Below, one piece after another: positions 54,672-62,212 of a stretch of DNA of 64,000 nt. Origin of the DNA: DASQHW01 sp963837155 (lineage in GTDB: Bacteria; Actinomycetota; Acidimicrobiia; IMCC26256; PALSA-610); contig CAWIMB010000002.1 in assembly GCA_963837155.1 (NCBI GenBank), positions 3,410,001 through 3,474,000 of the forward strand. The letters run 5' to 3'. The notes below the pieces were generated by a model. That model had not been told where the DNA came from, did not search any database, and saw nothing but the letters and a program-made list of their open reading frames with translations. Numbering within the stretch: the first letter of the stretch is position 1; every line of letters begins with the position of its first letter. The position numbers and the translations under genes were made by a program.

Positions 54672-55742
54672 GTGATCGTTGAAGAGCTGGCGATCGACGC
54701 CGGCGTATTCGAAGCGCGAACGGGCTGGGCGATCAAACCGCAGGGTCTGTGCAAGGGCGAAGTCTGCGTGCCGTTGCCCGAGGGTGCCCGGCTTGCCGAC
54801 GGCCGGCTCGACGCGGTCGTGCTCGGAGAGCGGCTCGGGATGCCGCTCGTTGCAGACGAGCCACGGGGCGTGTGGGCGCTCGGCCCGGAGACGGCGCCGA
54901 CCGGCCGCGCGCTGACCACCGCGGTCGCACCCGACCTCGAGCTGCCCGACCCCGAGGGGAACCTGTTCCGGTTGTCGAGCCTGCACGGCCAGAAGGTGCT
55001 GCTGGTCGCGTGGGCGTCGTGGTGAGGCTGCCGATTCGACCTGCCCGTGTGGCAGGAACACCGCACGAGATGGCACCCGCAGGGCCTCGAGATCGTGGCG
55101 GTAGCGCTCGATGTCGACGCCGCCGAGGCGCGGCCGTTCATCGAGCAAGCCCATGCTGACTATCCGTCGCTGATCGATCAAGCGCATGTGTGCGACGAGC
55201 TGTTCGGCTTCGTCAACGTCCCGAACGCGGTGTGGATCGACGAGCACGGCACGATCGCGCGGCCGGCCGAGCCCGCGCATCCGGGCAGCAACCCGTTCAC
55301 CGAGTCGTTCCGCTCGATCGACCTGTCGACGCTGCCGGACGACATTGCCGACGTGCTGCGCGAGGCACGCAAGATCCGCAGCGACCCCGAGCAGTACGTC
55401 GCGATGATCGAGGACTGGATCGCGCTCGGCAGCGATAGCCCCTATGCGCTCTCACCCGACGAGGTCGTGCGCCGGTCGGGCAACCGCTCGATGGACGAGG
55501 CCACCGCCGCGGCAGAGTTCGAGCTGGGCCAATGGTTGCACCGCGGTGGTGATCACGCCGCAGCAATCCCCCACTGGCGCGAAGCCCATCGCCTGTATCC
55601 CGAGAACTGGACGTACAAGCGTCAGGCGTGGAACTTCGAAGACCCGATGCGCCAGGGCCACACCGATGTCTACGACAGCTCCTGGTACGAAGACATCAAG
55701 AAGATCGGCGCCGAGAACTACTACCCGGAGGTGATCCCCTGA
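54672..55742 (+). CDS. ResA/TlpA-like redoxin, predicted selenoprotein (UGA at residue 118)
   Basis: 356 residues if UGA 55023-55025 is read as selenocysteine; otherwise translation stops at 117. Residues ~85-230 form a thioredoxin-like domain: APDLELPDPEGNLFRLSSLHGQKVLLVAWASW, then U118-G-C120-R, DLPVWQEH, and the cis-Pro region VCDELFGFVNVPNAVWIDEHG. The Sec sits at the first active-site Cys. There are no other stops or frame breaks in the ORF. A hairpin 14 bases after the UGA fits the bacterial SECIS form. An N-terminal ~80 residues and a C-terminal TPR-like ~100 residues (HRGGDHAAAIPHWREAHRLYP) are extra. Its stop overlaps an AhpD gene, pointing to peroxide or disulfide reduction. The standard alternative, a nonsense error at a Cys codon, cannot be excluded. 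Confidence 0.8.
55040..55056 (+). other. SECIS-like hairpin for UGA recoding
   Basis: Stem CCTGCC (55040-55045) with GGCAGG (55051-55056), loop CGTGT. The loop starts 20 bases after the UGA and has G at its second position, both within the accepted bacterial SECIS consensus (16-37 bases; G in the first two loop positions). Confidence 0.65.
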
Positions 55743-56224
55743 TGGCACGGATCAACGTTCCGGACGGGCCGGGCGGTGACGCGGCGATGGTGTGGGCGCT
55801 GCGGCCGGAGATGGCAGGCATGGTCGATCGCATGATCTCGACCGCGTACCAGCGCTCGAAGCTGCCCGCCGCCGAGCGCGAAGTTGCGCGCATGCGGATC
55901 GCGCAACTCAACGCGTGCGACGCGTGCGCGACCTTCCGCGCCCCGTCGGTGATCGACGCGGGCGTCACCGACGACGAGTACGCGCACGTCGAGGAATGGC
56001 GCACCTGGCCCGGCTACACCGATCGCCAGCGGCTGGCCGTCGAGTACGCGGAGCGGTTCGCGGCCGACCATCGCACGATCGACGACGAGTTGTTCGCCCG
56101 GCTGCGCGCCGGCTTCGCCGACGACGAGATCCTCGACCTCACGTTGTGCTGCGCGGTGTTCGTCGGGCTGGGTCGCACACTCGAGGTGCTCGGCATCACC
56201 GACAACCGCCCGTTGGACATCTGA
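55742..56224 (+). CDS. AhpD-like carboxymuconolactone-decarboxylase-family protein
   Basis: 160 residues from the ATG at 55742, one base into the previous stop. The thiol motif NACDACATFR gives C59-x-x-C62, as in AhpD-type alkylhydroperoxidase and related peroxidase components. The following helices TDRQRLAVEYAERFAADHRTIDDELFARL and the proton-relay region fit the family. Its partner is probably the redoxin encoded just before it. Confidence 0.9.
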   Translation: MARINVPDGPGGDAAMVWALRPEMAGMVDRMISTAYQRSKLPAAEREVARMRIAQLNACDACATFRAPSVIDAGVTDDEYAHVEEWRTWPGYTDRQRLAVEYAERFAADHRTIDDELFARLRAGFADDEILDLTLCCAVFVGLGRTLEVLGITDNRPLDI

Positions 56225-56245
56225 CGCCAGTCAGTTTTGGCGACG

Positions 56246-56270
56246 TGCGGCGACCGATTCGGTCGTCGTG
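56246..56270. terminator. Hairpin between convergent genes
   Basis: CGACCGA (56251-56257) and TCGGTCG (56259-56265) with further G-C and G-T pairs outward to about 56247. No T run. It separates the AhpD-like and PhyH genes, which converge here. Confidence 0.5.
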
Positions 56271-56285
56271 TGTCGCAGAAACCAT

Positions 56286-57104
56286 CTAGCCGTCGTAGAA
56301 GAACGGGTCGTGGAGGCCGAGGATCGTGCGCTCCCGGTCGGTCGTCGCGCGCGCGATGGCTTCGGGTGACAGCTGATTGACATCCGCGGTGGTGCGGATC
56401 CGCTGCGCGATGTCGCGGCGGCCGTAGTGCACCTGGAGGAAGTAGCGGCCCTGCCCACCCTCGAGTGCCGGCAGGCCGCGGTGCCACGCGTCGGACACGA
56501 ACAACGCGACATCGCCCGCGCGCAACTCGAGGATCGCGGGCGGACGACCGTCGTAGGACACGTCCTCGTCGCGGACGAAGGGGGCGATGCGACCACTGCG
56601 ATGGCTGCCCGGAACAACGGCCGTCGGGCCGTCACGGCGCGCGCAGTCCTGCAACATGACGTGTGTGGCTACCGCGAACACGGGATACGGAATGCGATCG
56701 TCCCAGTCGACGCCCTCCGGGCGCGGGAGGTGCGGACCCGCGTCGCAGTGCCACGGGCCGCCCTTGAAGTCCGGTGGATTCCGCCACGCGGTATTGGCAA
56801 TGACGTGGCAGTCCTCACCGAGGAGCGGCTCGACGACGGCGAGCGTGCGCGGGTGCCCGACCGCGGCTTGGCATGCCGCGCTGCGGTTGCACATCTCGTA
56901 GCGGAATTCGGCTCGATCGCCACGCCCCCGCTCGGCCGGGTATGCGTCGAACGCGGCGTCGATTTCCTTGCGAAGCTGTGTGACCTCGTCGGCGGTGAAC
57001 ACCTGCTCGAGCACCGCGTACCCGTCGCGCTCGAGTTGCCGGCTCTCGTCGGGGGCGTCGGCAGGATCCAGCACGCCGAGGTTCTTCATGATGCGTCGGA
57101 TCAC
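56286..57104 (-). CDS. Phytanoyl-CoA dioxygenase (PhyH) family protein
   Basis: 272 residues. Iron site GGPWHCDAGPH (His-x-Asp) and the distal His in SDAWHRGLPALEGGQGRYFLQVHYGRR, whose Arg binds 2-oxoglutarate. N-terminal QLERDGYAVLEQVFTADEVTQLRKEI is typical. A distant paralogue of the gene at 35714, with about the same domain order. Divergent from the nuclease-like gene with 19 bases between. Confidence 0.9.
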   Translation of the reverse strand: MIRRIMKNLGVLDPADAPDESRQLERDGYAVLEQVFTADEVTQLRKEIDAAFDAYPAERGRGDRAEFRYEMCNRSAACQAAVGHPRTLAVVEPLLGEDCHVIANTAWRNPPDFKGGPWHCDAGPHLPRPEGVDWDDRIPYPVFAVATHVMLQDCARRDGPTAVVPGSHRSGRIAPFVRDEDVSYDGRPPAILELRAGDVALFVSDAWHRGLPALEGGQGRYFLQVHYGRRDIAQRIRTTADVNQLSPEAIARATTDRERTILGLHDPFFYDG

Positions 57105-57109
57105 GCCGC

Positions 57110-57115
57110 TACCGT
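57110..57115 (+). promoter_or_regulatory. Leaderless-type -10 box
   Basis: TACCGT ends eight bases before the GTG at 57124; no ribosome site. Confidence 0.4.
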
Positions 57116-57123
57116 AACCGGTC

Positions 57124-57971
57124 GTGTACGAGTACGACCCGGGCTACGGGCCGCTGGTATCGACACGCGTGCGCATCGCGACGTGGAACCTCTGGGGCCG
57201 CTACGGACCTTGGGAAGCACGGGTGCCCGCCATCGAGGCGACGCTGCGCAGCCTCGATCCCGACATCTGCGCGTTGCAGGAGGTCTGGGAGGACGACGCA
57301 CGCAGTCAGGCGCGCGAGATCGCGGACGCGCTCGGATTCCCCAACCAGATCTACGCGGCGAACCTCGAGCGCGACGGCGCGCGCTCCGGGAACGCGATGG
57401 TGTCCGCGGTGGCCGATCGTGCGGCACGAGACTCGGCGGTTGCCGCGGCTCCGTGGGTGAGACCCGCGACGACGAGGACGAGGAGCGCCTGGTCGTGTTC
57501 GCGGAGGTCGACGGGCCGCGTGGCCCGATCCAGATGTACTGCACGCACCTGAGCTGGCGCGACGATCACAGCGCGGTGCGGCAGGCGCAAGTCGCCGAGA
57601 TCTGCGCGTTCGTGCGCGCGAACCGGCCGCGCCCGTTCCCGGCGGTGTTGTGCGGCGACCTCAATGCCGAGCCGAACAGCGACGAGATCCGGATGATCAC
57701 CGGGCTCGCGGCGGCTCCGGTGCCCGGCGTCGTCTTCCGCGACGCCTGGGTCGGGGCGGGCCCGGACGGCCCCGGCTACACGTGTGCGAACGACAACCCG
57801 TACGTCGCGGCGATGCTGGGGCGGGACATGCGGATCGACTACGTGATGGTCGGCCAGCCCAAGCTCGGAGGCGTCGGCCACGTGCTCCAGGCGCGCGTTG
57901 CGGGCAACGTCGCGGTCGATGGGATTTACCCGTCGGATCACTACGCGGTGGTGGCCGAATTGCGTTATTGA
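57124..57971 (+). CDS. Endonuclease/exonuclease/phosphatase (EEP) family protein, two frameshifts
   Basis: About 282 residues if the frame is repaired near 57401 and 57458. The EEP core is in order: RIATWNLWGRYGPW, DICALQEVWEDD, MYCTHLSWRDDHSAVRQAQ, VLCGDLNAEPNSDEI and SDHYAVVAELRY. These give the metal-binding Asn/Glu, the catalytic Asp-Asn and the terminal Asp-His. Between the shifts the frame reads RWPIVRHETRRLPRL. A phosphodiesterase or phosphatase of unknown substrate; not secreted. Confidence 0.85.
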
Positions 57972-58023
57972 ACCGGACGGGTGGTAGCCGACTTCCCGCT
58001 CACCTCGCGCGTAATCTTCGGGC

Positions 58024-58218
58024 GTGACCGAGCTGTTTGCGGCGCTCGTCGGCCTAGGTGTGTTGATGTGCATCGGCGCGGCGGTGTGGTCGCTGCGAAC
58101 GCGCCACGAACGGAAGCTGTGGCGCACCACTCGGCACGACACGTCAACGGTCGCGATCGTGCTCGAGCTCGAAGACCGCGTGCACGAGCTCGATCGCACG
58201 TCGACGCCGGTGCGATGA
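58024..58218 (+). CDS. Small single-pass membrane protein
   Basis: 64 residues from GTG 58024. One helix (ELFAALVGLGVLMCIGAAVWSL) and a charged tail RTRHERKLWRTTRHD...LELEDRVHELD. Its stop overlaps the propeller gene by ATGA, so they are co-translated and may form a complex. Confidence 0.65.
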   Translation: MTELFAALVGLGVLMCIGAAVWSLRTRHERKLWRTTRHDTSTVAIVLELEDRVHELDRTSTPVR

Positions 58219-59108
58219 GCGCGGACGCCTTGCGTCTCCGTCGAGCGCGCCGCGCGATCTACGGACCGCCGACGCTCGCGCTCGTCGGGGTCGCGCTCGT
58301 TGCGGCGGGTGTCTTCGGCCTCGCGACACACGAGAGCTCGACGCCCAATACCTCCGCCGCCTCCCTCGTACCACCGGCAACGGTGGACGCCGCGCAGAGC
58401 TTCGTCCTCGTCGACGCGCGCGGCCGCCTGTATCCCGGCGGCACCGCCGATGCAGCCAACGTGGTGAAGGCAGTCGTCCCGAAGAACGCGACCGTTGTCG
58501 CTGCGGCAGTCGCGCCCGACGGTGGCCACTGGCTCGCAACGAGCGACGGACGCGTCATTGCCGTCGGGACGGAGTCGCTCGGTCAGCACAAGGTCAGCCG
58601 CCGGTCGTCGCCGATCGTTGGGATCGCGGCGGCGCCCACGCGCGGCTACTGGCTCGCTCGGGCGGACGGCCATGTCTACGCGTTCGGTACCCGTCATCGC
58701 GGCGATCTCGCAGGAAAGCACCACGCGCGCGTCGTCGACATCGCGGCAACGCCCGATGGCGGGTATTGGCTCGCGATGTCGGACGGGAAGGTGAAGGGCT
58801 TCGCGACGTCCCGGAAAGGTTCCGCAGTCGGTCGCCGGAACCCGCGCATCGTCGGGATCGCCGCCGCGCCAACGGGTGGCTACTGGCTTGCCGGCATCGA
58901 CGGACGCGTGTACCCGGTGGACGCGCCGCGTCGGGGAGACGCCTCCCGTGCGAAGCTGCGCGCACCCGTTGCCGGCATCGCGCCGTCTCCCGACGGCGGC
59001 TATTGGCTGACCACGACCGACGGACGCGTGTACACGTTCGGCACGACGGCGACACCGCCCAGCACCCCTGCGGGAGCGGCGCGCATCGTCGCCATCGTCA
59101 GCCAGTGA
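58215..59108 (+). CDS. GYWL-repeat beta-propeller membrane-anchored protein
   Basis: 297 residues from the ATG at 58215. A membrane helix at about 20-42 is followed by five repeats of the form P-x-G-GYWL-x(4)-DG-x-VY-x-FGT (blocks at roughly 98, 138, 178, 218 and 258). These repeats occur in actinobacterial cell-surface proteins; here they predict a beta-propeller outside the membrane. The ligand is unknown. Confidence 0.85.
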   Translation: MSADALRLRRARRAIYGPPTLALVGVALVAAGVFGLATHESSTPNTSAASLVPPATVDAAQSFVLVDARGRLYPGGTADAANVVKAVVPKNATVVAAAVAPDGGHWLATSDGRVIAVGTESLGQHKVSRRSSPIVGIAAAPTRGYWLARADGHVYAFGTRHRGDLAGKHHARVVDIAATPDGGYWLAMSDGKVKGFATSRKGSAVGRRNPRIVGIAAAPTGGYWLAGIDGRVYPVDAPRRGDASRAKLRAPVAGIAPSPDGGYWLTTTDGRVYTFGTTATPPSTPAGAARIVAIVSQ

Positions 59109-59114
59109 GATCGG

Positions 59115-59921
59115 TCAGGGCTTCAGGAGGAGGCCGAGGCGGCGGGTTGCGAGCCAGAGTCCGGCGGCGCCCATCGCCGCGAGATACGCCGCGTTGATGA
59201 GCAACGTCCAGTGGATGTCGCCGATCACGAGCGACCGCTCGAGCACGACGCCTTGGTAGAGCGGAGTGCAGCGAATCACCACCTGCAACGCGTCGGGATA
59301 GCGCGACAGCGGGAAGAACGTCGCCGAGAACAAGAAGAGCGGGATCATCGCCATGTTCACGTAGTCGAAGTCGATGAACGACCGCATGAACGTCGTCGCG
59401 CCGAGACCCGCGCCGGCGAACGCGAACCCGATCAGCACGGCGACCGGCAACGCGAGGATCGCCCACCACGACGCGATGTCGCCGAACGCAACCATCGTGA
59501 GCAAGAAACCCGTGGAGTAGATGGCGCCCCGCAACAGCGCCCAGGTGACTTCGCCGAACGCGATGTCGGTCGTGCCGAGCGGCGTCGCGATCACACCGTC
59601 GTAGGTGTGCGCGTACTTGTACTTCGCGAAGAAGTTGAACGTCGTGTCGAGCAATGCCCCGTTCATGGCCGTGGTAGCCAGCAGTCCGGGCGCGACAAAC
59701 GTGCGGTAGTCGACGACGTGACCGCCGACCTCAAGTGTGCCGACGAGATTGCCTACCCCGATACCGATCGACAGCAAGAAGAACAGTGGTTCGACGAAGC
59801 CGGACAAGAAGATGTACCAGATCCTCCGGTACACGAGGACGTTGCGCTCCACGAGCCGCCACGGCCGTCGCCGCCATCCCGGCAACGGCAAGATGCGCGT
59901 CGTCGTCAGCGTCCCGCTCAT
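59115..59921 (-). CDS. ABC-2-type transporter permease 1 (NodJ/DrrB-like)
   Basis: 268 residues with six hydrophobic helices. The NodJ-type features are RRIWYIFLSGFVEPLFFLLSIGIGVG, the loop FVAPGLLATTAMNGALLDTTFNFFAKYKY, VIATPLGTTDIAFGEVTWALLRG, and MIPLFLFSATFFPLSRYP. Second permease of the exporter, 132 bases downstream of the first; the gap holds repeat copy B. Confidence 0.9.
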   Translation of the reverse strand: MSGTLTTTRILPLPGWRRRPWRLVERNVLVYRRIWYIFLSGFVEPLFFLLSIGIGVGNLVGTLEVGGHVVDYRTFVAPGLLATTAMNGALLDTTFNFFAKYKYAHTYDGVIATPLGTTDIAFGEVTWALLRGAIYSTGFLLTMVAFGDIASWWAILALPVAVLIGFAFAGAGLGATTFMRSFIDFDYVNMAMIPLFLFSATFFPLSRYPDALQVVIRCTPLYQGVVLERSLVIGDIHWTLLINAAYLAAMGAAGLWLATRRLGLLLKP

Positions 59922-59929
59922 GCTTGCCC

Positions 59930-60056
59930 GCTCTCGGCCCTACGGGCCGGGCCGCTCGGCCACCCCCCGACCCCACCCGCCGCCCGCGCGGAGCGGCCTT
60001 GCCGCACGTCCTCATGGCTGCTCGCCGGGATACCCGGCTCGCGATCGCTCGGCTCA
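59930..60056. repeat. Multi-hairpin dispersed repeat, copy B, inside an ABC operon
   Basis: Same order as copy A: CGGCCC-TAC-GGGCCG, GGCC-GCTC-GGCC, about 50 further bases, then GCTGCTC and GCCGGG-ATA-CCCGGC (60024-60038). Stems differ from copy A but remain paired. Unlike A and C it lies within an apparent operon. Confidence 0.65.
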
Positions 60057-60824
60057 TGCCGACAACCTCCGCGTGAACGTCCTCACACCCCAAGACGCGC
60101 CCGCAGCGATGCACACGACAAGGACCGACACGTGCACCACGTCGGCGGGCACGTCGAAGCTGCCGGTCATGGCGTCCCGCGCGAGCTCCACGGCGTGCCA
60201 CAACGGCGACAGCACCGCGAGCGGCTGCAACGCGGCCGGCAACTCGCTGATCGGGAAGAACGTGCCCGAAAACAGGAACAACGGCAGCACGCCGAGCCGC
60301 ATGATCATCGGAAACGCGACGTCGCTGTCCTGGGTCATCGAGAACGCAGCGACCGGCGCAACGAACGCGGCCGCGCACAACGCTGCGATCGGTATCGCGA
60401 GGATGCCCCAGGGCGACGAGACGGCGCCGATCAGCGTGGCGACGAGCAAGAACGCGCTCGAACCGAGCACGCTCCGGAGCGCGACCCACAACACGAAGCC
60501 GCTGTACAGCTCGGCGGGCCGGATCGGCGTCGCGACGACACCGTGGAAGAACTTGATCCACTTCACGCCGGCCAGGATCGGCCACATTCCTTCACCGACG
60601 GAGAGCTGCATGGTACTCGCGACGAGGAGGCCCGGTGCGACGAAGTCGAGATAGTCGAGCCCCGCCACGTTGCCCGAGTGGGCGTCGACGAGACTGCCGA
60701 GTCCGAGCCCCATCGCCGCGAGGTACAGCGCGGGTTGCACGAAGATCGAGAACGCAAGGCCGCGCCACAGCCGGAAGTAAACCCGTGCCTCGCGTTCGAC
60801 CACACGCAACACCGGGGCCGTCAT
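60054..60824 (-). CDS. ABC-2-type transporter permease 2 (NodJ/DrrB-like)
   Basis: 256 residues with six helices. LYLAAMGLGLGSLVDAHSG, the loop FVAPGLLVASTMQLSVGEGMWPILAGVKW, VVATPIRPAELYSGFVLWVALR and LFLFSGTFFPISELP parallel permease 1, so the two probably form a heterodimer. Starts eight bases after the ATPase stop. Confidence 0.9.
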   Translation of the reverse strand: MTAPVLRVVEREARVYFRLWRGLAFSIFVQPALYLAAMGLGLGSLVDAHSGNVAGLDYLDFVAPGLLVASTMQLSVGEGMWPILAGVKWIKFFHGVVATPIRPAELYSGFVLWVALRSVLGSSAFLLVATLIGAVSSPWGILAIPIAALCAAAFVAPVAAFSMTQDSDVAFPMIMRLGVLPLFLFSGTFFPISELPAALQPLAVLSPLWHAVELARDAMTGSFDVPADVVHVSVLVVCIAAGASWGVRTFTRRLSA

Positions 60825-60832
60825 TGCCGCGC

Positions 60833-61759
60833 TCAGTCCTCGAGGCTGCGGCCGGTCAGGATCAGGAAGACGTCCTCGAGGCTCGCGCGCCGCACGAGCA
60901 CCGACGCGGCGCCGAAGCCGTCGCTCGACACTTTGTGGGCGATCGCGTCGCCTTCGTGCGTGTAGACGAGCACGCGATCTGCGAGCGGTTCGACACGCTC
61001 ACCGAGCGACCGCATCTGCGCGGCCGCCACTGTGGGCTCGGTGGCGAGATCGAGGCGGACTTCGACGACCTCACGCGTCACGTGCCGTTCGATGAGCTCA
61101 CGCGGGGAGCCCTCGGCAACGATCTGCGCCCGATCCATGATCACCAGCCGGTCGCACAACTGTTCGGCTTCGTCCATGTAGTGCGTCGTGAGCACGAGCG
61201 TCACGCCGCTGCGCTTCAACCGGTACAGCCGCTCCCACAGCAAGTGTCGGGCCTGCGGGTCGAGGCCGGTCGTCGGTTCGTCGAGGAGCAAGAGTTCCGG
61301 TTGGTTGATCAGCCCGCGCGCGACGGTGAGGCGTCGCTTCATGCCGCCCGACAGCGGATCGACCTTCGAGCCGCGGCGGTCGCTCAACTGCACGAACTCG
61401 AGCAGCTCGGCCGCCCGTTCGCGAATGACCGGGCGCGGCAGGTCGAAGTAGCGGCCGTACACGACCATGTTGTCCCACACGGTGAGCTCGGTATCGAGGT
61501 TGTCCTCCTGCGGGACCACGCCCAGTCGCGCGCGGATGCGAGGACCGTCGGCGTCGGGATCCATGCCGAGCACGCGCAGGCCGCCGCCCGAACGCGGCGA
61601 CACGCAACTAATCATCCGCATCGTCGACGTCTTGCCGGCGCCGTTCGGTCCGAGGAAACCGAACGCCTCACCCTGCTCGATCGCGAAGTCGATGCCGTCG
61701 ACCGCGACGAAACCGCCGAATCGCTTGGTGAGCGAACGAGCTTCTACCAACGGAGGCAC
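60833..61759 (-). CDS. ABC transporter ATP-binding protein (NodI/DrrA-like)
   Basis: 308 residues from the GTG at 61759. Walker A GPNGAGKTSTMRM, signature LSGGMKRRLTVA, Walker B LLLLDEPTTGLDP, switch THYMDEAEQL. The DrrA/NodI subgroup with C-terminal VRRASLEDVFLILTGR. Energises the two-permease exporter; substrate could be a drug, lipid or glycan. Confidence 0.95.
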   Translation of the reverse strand: MPPLVEARSLTKRFGGFVAVDGIDFAIEQGEAFGFLGPNGAGKTSTMRMISCVSPRSGGGLRVLGMDPDADGPRIRARLGVVPQEDNLDTELTVWDNMVVYGRYFDLPRPVIRERAAELLEFVQLSDRRGSKVDPLSGGMKRRLTVARGLINQPELLLLDEPTTGLDPQARHLLWERLYRLKRSGVTLVLTTHYMDEAEQLCDRLVIMDRAQIVAEGSPRELIERHVTREVVEVRLDLATEPTVAAAQMRSLGERVEPLADRVLVYTHEGDAIAHKVSSDGFGAASVLVRRASLEDVFLILTGRSLED

Positions 61760-61767
61760 GGTTGTCG

Positions 61768-61773
61768 ACGCTA
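61768..61773 (-). promoter_or_regulatory. Leaderless-type -10 box
   Basis: TAGCGT on the minus strand ends eight bases before the GTG at 61759. Confidence 0.45.
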
Positions 61774-61819
61774 GCGCCGACCACCGCGCCTCACGGTCGG
61801 ATTTGCCGACCGCCTCAGG

Positions 61820-62141
61820 TCACTTGCCCGGTGCCTTGTAGTTCACCTGCCGCTTCGCCGCTTCGTCGACCTCGCCCGGCGTGAGCAACACGACCGTACG
61901 CACACCGACCAATCCCGACGACGAGGCGGCCATTGCGACCGCGGCCGCGGCCGCGTTGTCGGGCAGGTCGCACAGCACGAACGCGTCTTCACCACCGAAC
62001 GCGAAGTGAAAGCTCTCCATAGAGCCACCGAGACCCTTGCAGGCCTCGCTGATGGCATCGGCCCACCGCGGTGCCCCCGCCCTTTACGACACCCTTGATG
62101 CCTTCGGCGGTGTAGTCAGCGATGAACATGAACTTCGCCAT
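61820..62141 (-). CDS. GYD-domain protein, frameshifted
   Basis: About 106 residues with a frame change near 62074 in a G run. MAKFMFIADYTAEGIKGVVKGGG joins WADAISEACKGLGG, then SFHFAFGGEDAFVLCDLPDNAAAAAVAMA and RTVVLLTPGEVDEAAK. This is the GYD domain, a dimeric ferredoxin-like fold of unknown role. GGAGG five bases before the ATG is the clearest ribosome site in the window. Confidence 0.85.
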
Positions 62142-62156
62142 CGAAGTCCTCCTTCT

Positions 62157-62212
62157 TTCTTGGGTCGACTCCGCGCTCCGCTCCCTGCGGTCGCTTCGCT
62201 GTCGTCTCCCTC
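62157..62212. repeat. Repeat core, copy D2
   Basis: The segment TCGACTCCGCGCTCCGCTCCC and on to CTGTCGTCTCCCT matches the core of the repeat at 21444-21545 with about five differences. Here it sits between two genes on the minus strand and lacks the GAGGCGTCTGTGAG ends. Confidence 0.65.

Noticed and set aside
57351..58724. 457-codon minus-strand frame opposite the nuclease-like and propeller genes
   Set aside because: Arg-rich antisense frame without motifs, opposite genes with clear motifs.
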